Assembly: GCA_017560955.1 (NCBI GenBank)
Contig: JAFZDV010000095.1
Coordinates: forward strand, 1-17,152
DNA from: Anaerotignum sp.
GTDB taxonomy: Bacteria > Bacillota > Clostridia > Lachnospirales > Anaerotignaceae
Length of the DNA: 17,152 bases
Direction: 5' to 3'
Each line of letters opens with the position of its first letter. Within the stretch, counting starts at the first letter, position 1. The notes under the pieces were generated by a model that was given only the letters and a program-made list of their open reading frames with translations, did not search any database and was not told the origin of the DNA. Positions 16,088-17,152 of this stretch are shown piece after piece. The position numbers and the translations under genes were made by a program.

Positions 16088-16206
16088 TTTCGTCATTTAG
16101 ACAAAACAAAGTAACTATTATTTACCGTGTGATTGCGCCTCTACGTAATACCGAAGAGTGGTGGAGACGGGCAAAGTCTGCGGGTATCCATGAGGAGGAT
16201 TTAACC

Positions 16207-16749
16207 ATGCACGCATCCGGTTATAGAAAACTTGGTAAAACAACACCCCAGAGAAAAGCTCTGCTGAGAAACCAGGTAACAAATCTGCTGTACCACGGCA
16301 AAATCAAAACAACAGAAACAAGAGCGAAAGAAGTAAAAAGAATCGCTGAAAAACTGATCACTCTGGCTGTTAAAGAAAAAGACAACTTCGAAGAAGTTAC
16401 AGTAACAGCTAAAGTAGCTAAAAAAGATGCTAACGGCAAAAGAGTGAAAGAAGTTGTAAACGGTAAAAAAGTAACAGTTTACAATGAAGTTGAAAAAACA
16501 ATCAAAAAAGACAACGCTTCCAGACTGGCTGCAAGAAGAGCAATTCTGGCTTACCTGTACCCCGTAACAGAAGTTCCTGCTGACGGTAAAGCAGTAAGAA
16601 AGAACACAAAGAAAGTTGACATGGCTGCAAAAATGTTCGACGAAATCGCTCCCAAATACGCTGGCAGACCCGGTGGTTACACAAGAATCGTGAAACTGGG
16701 CGCAAGAAAAGGCGACGGCGCTATGGAAGTTATCCTGGAACTGGTTTAA
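16207..16749 (+). CDS. rplQ: 50S ribosomal protein L17, long form with insertion
   Basis: L17 lies near the tunnel exit. The start '[22 protein letters not shown]' and the end '[25 protein letters not shown]' are typical. The product is 180 aa, against 110-130 aa in most bacteria. A charged insertion at about 57-104 ('[20 protein letters not shown]' lies within it) and a smaller one at 121-137 make up the difference. Some Clostridia have similar insertions, from memory. AGGAGG (16193-16198) 8 nt before the ATG fixes the start; in-frame codons back to 16129 are leader sequence. It is the last operon gene. Confidence 0.97.
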   Translation: MHASGYRKLGKTTPQRKALLRNQVTNLLYHGKIKTTETRAKEVKRIAEKLITLAVKEKDNFEEVTVTAKVAKKDANGKRVKEVVNGKKVTVYNEVEKTIKKDNASRLAARRAILAYLYPVTEVPADGKAVRKNTKKVDMAAKMFDEIAPKYAGRPGGYTRIVKLGARKGDGAMEVILELV

Positions 16750-16771
16750 TTTAAACTTATTCCCTGATATC

Positions 16772-16806
16772 AAAAAGACCAACTTATGTTGGTCTTTTTC
16801 TTTTTG
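16772..16806 (+). terminator. Strong terminator of the r-protein operon
   Basis: AAAAAGACCAAC (16772-16783) pairs perfectly with GTTGGTCTTTTT (16788-16799) around TTAT, 12 bp, and the T-tract continues as CTTTTTG. It lies 22 nt after the rplQ stop. Because both arms end in A or T runs, it can also work for the convergent gene on the - strand. Confidence 0.92.
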
Positions 16807-16820
16807 TCCGGAAAAGGGAA

Positions 16821-16844
16821 AAGACCCTGCGAAAGCAAGGTCTT
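16821..16844 (-). terminator. Terminator-like hairpin for the minus-strand gene
   Basis: AAGACC (16821-16826) pairs with GGTCTT (16839-16844), and TGC with GCA inside, around a GAAA loop with one C-A mismatch. Read on the - strand, the stem is followed by TTCCCTTTT, so it is best seen as a terminator for the small gene that ends at 16870. Confidence 0.45.
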
Positions 16845-16869
16845 AAGGGAAGGGGTTAGAATTTATGGT

Positions 16870-17055
16870 TTACGAAAAATCGAAATCTGCTGTGTTGGAT
16901 TCTGCAGTAAGGTCATCAATAACCATTTCTACTGCCATGAAAGGCTTCAGTGCCACATGTTCCTGATACATAATGGTAGCAGACATCCCTGTTACAAAAG
17001 ATAATGTGAAGGAAAGTACTGCGATAAAAGATAAGTTTTTCAGTGTAATTTTCAT
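16870..17055 (-). CDS. Small secreted or membrane protein, unknown function
   Basis: The 61-aa product begins 'MKITLKNLSFIAVLSFTLSF'. Lysines at 2 and 6 are followed by a hydrophobic stretch (about 8-30), as in a signal peptide or single membrane anchor. The remaining 30 residues are acidic toward the end ('TAESNTADFDFS'). No cleavage motif or lipobox is obvious. ATG at 17055 is chosen because AAGGAG (complement of 17065-17070) lies 9 nt upstream; the TTG at 17064 touches it. I do not recognise the family. It converges on the r-protein operon. Confidence 0.6.
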   Translation of the reverse strand: MKITLKNLSFIAVLSFTLSFVTGMSATIMYQEHVALKPFMAVEMVIDDLTAESNTADFDFS

Positions 17056-17135
17056 AGATGTCAACTCCTTTACGATAGATTTGTATTTCTGTTATGTTCT
17101 TTTGTATCTGTATGATAGCATAGAAAATGGTTCTG

Positions 17136-17152
17136 TAGGTTACAGTAACCTA
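17136..17152. promoter_or_regulatory. 17-bp palindrome upstream of the minus-strand gene
   Basis: TAGGTTAC (17136-17143) and GTAACCTA (17145-17152) are perfect inverted arms around one base. It lies about 80 bp upstream of the small minus-strand gene and ends exactly at the window edge. A dimeric regulator site is plausible. TATCAT is a possible -10 on the - strand between it and the gene (complement of 17112-17117), but no convincing -35 is seen. Confidence 0.35.

Noticed and set aside
14435..16096. 553-codon minus-strand ORF opposite rpsD and rpoA
   Set aside because: The length comes from strong codon bias on the + strand leaving few stops on the other. It lies opposite two certain genes and has the same Phe/Cys/Ser-rich artefact composition.
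16129..16206. N-terminal extension of rplQ
   Set aside because: The ATG at 16207 has AGGAGG 8 nt upstream and gives the normal L17 start; the extension would read through the ribosome-binding site.
16786..17004. 72-codon + strand ORF after the operon terminator
   Set aside because: It starts inside the terminator T-tract, has no good ribosome-binding site and overlaps the better supported minus-strand gene.
1..17152. tRNA, rRNA, CRISPR array, transposase or phage genes
   Set aside because: None seen. Apart from the small end gene and the intergenic elements, the window is an ordinary r-protein operon.

Overview
The window is the S10-spc-alpha ribosomal protein super-operon of a low-to-mid GC member of the Bacillota. 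Almost everything lies on the + strand. Placement rests on Firmicutes-type gene order, rpsD sitting between rpsK and rpoA, a zinc-ribbon S14 of 61 aa, an L22 with a 'MAKGHRSQIKKERN' N-terminal tail, an L17 with a large internal insertion, a KOW RNA-binding protein just before infA, and strong AGGAGG ribosome-binding sites. I read this as class Clostridia, probably a gut anaerobe; Negativicutes is the main alternative. Codon use in the r-protein genes is very uniform (aga, ctg, aca and ccc/cct preferred), as expected for highly expressed genes, and I see no sign of a transferred island.

Layout. Positions 1-565 are non-coding and hold two terminators, a run of short hairpins, a long AT-rich hairpin, a 15-bp inverted repeat and then a promoter (-10 at 554-559). 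A leader of about 250 nt precedes rpsJ. The S10 block is rpsJ, rplC, rplD, rplW, rplB, rpsS, rplV, rpsC, rplP, rpmC, rpsQ. The spc block is rplN, rplX, rplE, rpsN, rpsH, rplF, rplR, rpsE, rpmD, rplO, secY. A very long hairpin follows the secY stop directly, and adk then has its own near-consensus promoter. After adk come a terminator-like hairpin, a second hairpin, an AT palindrome and what looks like the last ~16 codons of a lost map gene (methionine aminopeptidase). Next are the KOW protein, infA and rpmJ, a 238-nt gap with a possible 33-codon ORF, and the alpha block rpsM, rpsK, rpsD, rpoA, rplQ. A strong terminator closes the operon. A small membrane or secreted protein gene on the - strand converges on it.

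The genes supply most of the large- and small-subunit r-proteins encoded in this cluster, the translocon pore (SecY), adenylate kinase, IF-1 and the RNA polymerase alpha subunit, so ribosome, secretion and transcription capacity are produced together. No novel multi-gene system is visible. The material worth a second look is in the intergenic RNA: a possible attenuator in the S10 leader, structured gaps before rplC and rpsM, the hairpins around adk, and the apparent deletion of map.
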